Source of the DNA: Gemmatimonadota bacterium
GTDB lineage: Bacteria; Gemmatimonadota; Gemmatimonadetes; Gemmatimonadales; Gemmatimonadaceae
NCBI GenBank assembly: GCA_031127085.1
Contig: JARIEY010000007.1
Span: 1-41,539, forward strand
Reading direction: 5' to 3'
DNA length: 41,539 nucleotides
Every line of letters begins with the position of its first letter. Positions within the stretch are counted from its first letter, which is position 1. Under the pieces are notes generated by a model that had not been told where the DNA came from, searched no databases, and saw nothing but the letters and a program-made list of their open reading frames with translations. A program made the position numbers and the translations under genes. This document shows positions 40,462 through 41,539 of the stretch, piece by piece.

Positions 40462-41539
40462 GGGGAGGCAAGATCGGGGCTGGGGCGCGCGAGGGCAACC
40501 GGCAGCTGCCCCTGCACGTCCACCCTGACGCCCAACGCCTCGATCCGACGCAGAAACGACGCCGGCTCTACGAATCCAGCCTGGGTAAACACTCCCGGAC
40601 GGCGCGCGCCGTCCAGCAGTTGCTCCACCGCGGCGACCACCGGAATGGCCGTCAGGGCGTAGCCATCGTCGTGGGACACCCGGATTGTGACGGTCCGGCC
40701 CGTCGCATCAGACGTCGCGTGCAGCAGCAGCACCGCCCAACCGCCACGCGGCGAAAAGCGGCGGAGCGCCCACAGGAAGCCGCGCCCGATCGTCGCGCGT
40801 GCGCGCGGCGCGCACCAGAGCGCCGCGAACGCCGCCGGCATCACCAGATAGTCAATGACTGGGCTGAACCCGGCCACGAAGAAGCCGGCGTTCCGGAGCG
40901 TCGGGATCGCGGCAGGGAGCTCGCGTACCTCCTGCATCGCCCACGGTGCACACTGCCGCCGGCCGATTGCCCCGCCAAAGTCGAACGGCCGCACGCGCGA
41001 CCAGCTGCGCACCCACCGCCTTTCCACAAACGACTCGGGGTTCATATGGCGCAGCTCGTCCACGAACTCGGCGGCGCTCGCCTCCGAAAACTCGAGGGCG
41101 CGCCAGTCGATGTTGAACGAGCCGCCGACGTGCGCATCGGTCACACCGGGCAGCAGCTCCGCCGCGTGACGCACCATCACACCGGGCAAGCCCGGGTGGA
41201 AGCCGCCATCGGTGATCACCGTGCGCCGTGCGCGCACCACGTCGGGGGTCATCGCCCGCAGCGCAGCGTGCTTGAGCGGCATCGACAGGTTGGTGTCCAC
41301 GGCGTCCGCGCCAGCTGCCACGGCGTCGCGCACAATCTCGGCGGCAAGCTCGGTTGTGCTCGAGGCTGCGAGCACGACCGTGGCGCCCTCACACAGCGCG
41401 CGGCGTACGGCCGCATCGCGTACGTCGGCCGACCGCGCGCGCACTGGGTGCGCGGCCGTGGCATTCAGCGCTGCGGCGGCCGCTTCGGCGCGGGCCAGGG
41501 AGCGCCCAGCGATGGTCAGCTGCACGTCGGGGGGGGGGG
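40458..41539 (-). CDS. saccharopine dehydrogenase-like oxidoreductase, truncated by the window/contig end
   Basis: MQLTIAGRSLARAEAAAAAL...VVLAASSTTELAAEIVRDAVAAGADAVDTNLS...ITDGGFHPGLPGVMVRHAAE; 4-nt ATGA overlap with dctA start. N-terminal Rossmann Gly motif missing at the edge. Confidence 0.8.
   Translation of the reverse strand, partial: PPPDVQLTIAGRSLARAEAAAAALNATAAHPVRARSADVRDAAVRRALCEGATVVLAASSTTELAAEIVRDAVAAGADAVDTNLSMPLKHAALRAMTPDVVRARRTVITDGGFHPGLPGVMVRHAAELLPGVTDAHVGGSFNIDWRALEFSEASAAEFVDELRHMNPESFVERRWVRSWSRVRPFDFGGAIGRRQCAPWAMQEVRELPAAIPTLRNAGFFVAGFSPVIDYLVMPAAFAALWCAPRARATIGRGFLWALRRFSPRGGWAVLLLHATSDATGRTVTIRVSHDDGYALTAIPVVAAVEQLLDGARRPGVFTQAGFVEPASFLRRIEALGVRVDVQGQLPVALARPSPDLASP

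Noticed and set aside
39175-40662. 495-aa plus-strand ORF opposite dctA
   Set aside because: Shadow ORF rich in H/R/Q; DctA on the minus strand is unambiguous.

Overview
GC-rich bacterial chromosomal window with a Gemmatimonadota-like feel; this is an impression from gene style, not tested. It has about 28 plausible genes and no rRNA, tRNA, CRISPR, phage or IS element that I could see. Main blocks: (1) a left-edge GroES-like fragment, an M24 peptidase, and a run of exported hydrolases (penicillin acylase, RidA-like lipoprotein, esterase); (2) signal peptidase I, a SWIB-domain protein with a Lys/Ala histone-H1-like tail, endonuclease IV, and a response regulator carrying an orphan H-box; (3) a P5C-dehydrogenase-like ALDH, a PhzF-like protein and a GGDEF protein; (4) a large OM beta-barrel protein, a DUF2157-like membrane protein, an aromatic amino acid decarboxylase and a Spy/CpxP-like lipoprotein; (5) a TetR-TolC-MFP-RND efflux operon with a double palindromic operator; (6) an Lgt-like gene, then a tightly overlapping operon: 43-aa peptide ending in GGGC, YjbH-like OM protein, 1224-aa tandem BcrAD/BadFG-type activase, and its Cys-motif partner; (7) a VanZ / porin / tetraheme cytochrome / HAMP-protein cluster; (8) DctA and a saccharopine-dehydrogenase-like gene cut by the contig end, which finishes in poly-G. 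The most unusual non-coding signals are a dispersed 24-bp repeat whose every unit fits a G-quadruplex motif (3 loci), a 144-bp element with 18-bp perfect terminal inverted repeats and AGCG flanks, and an 11-bp tandem array ending exactly at a start codon. The strongest candidate for an undescribed system is the operon at 27386-35039.
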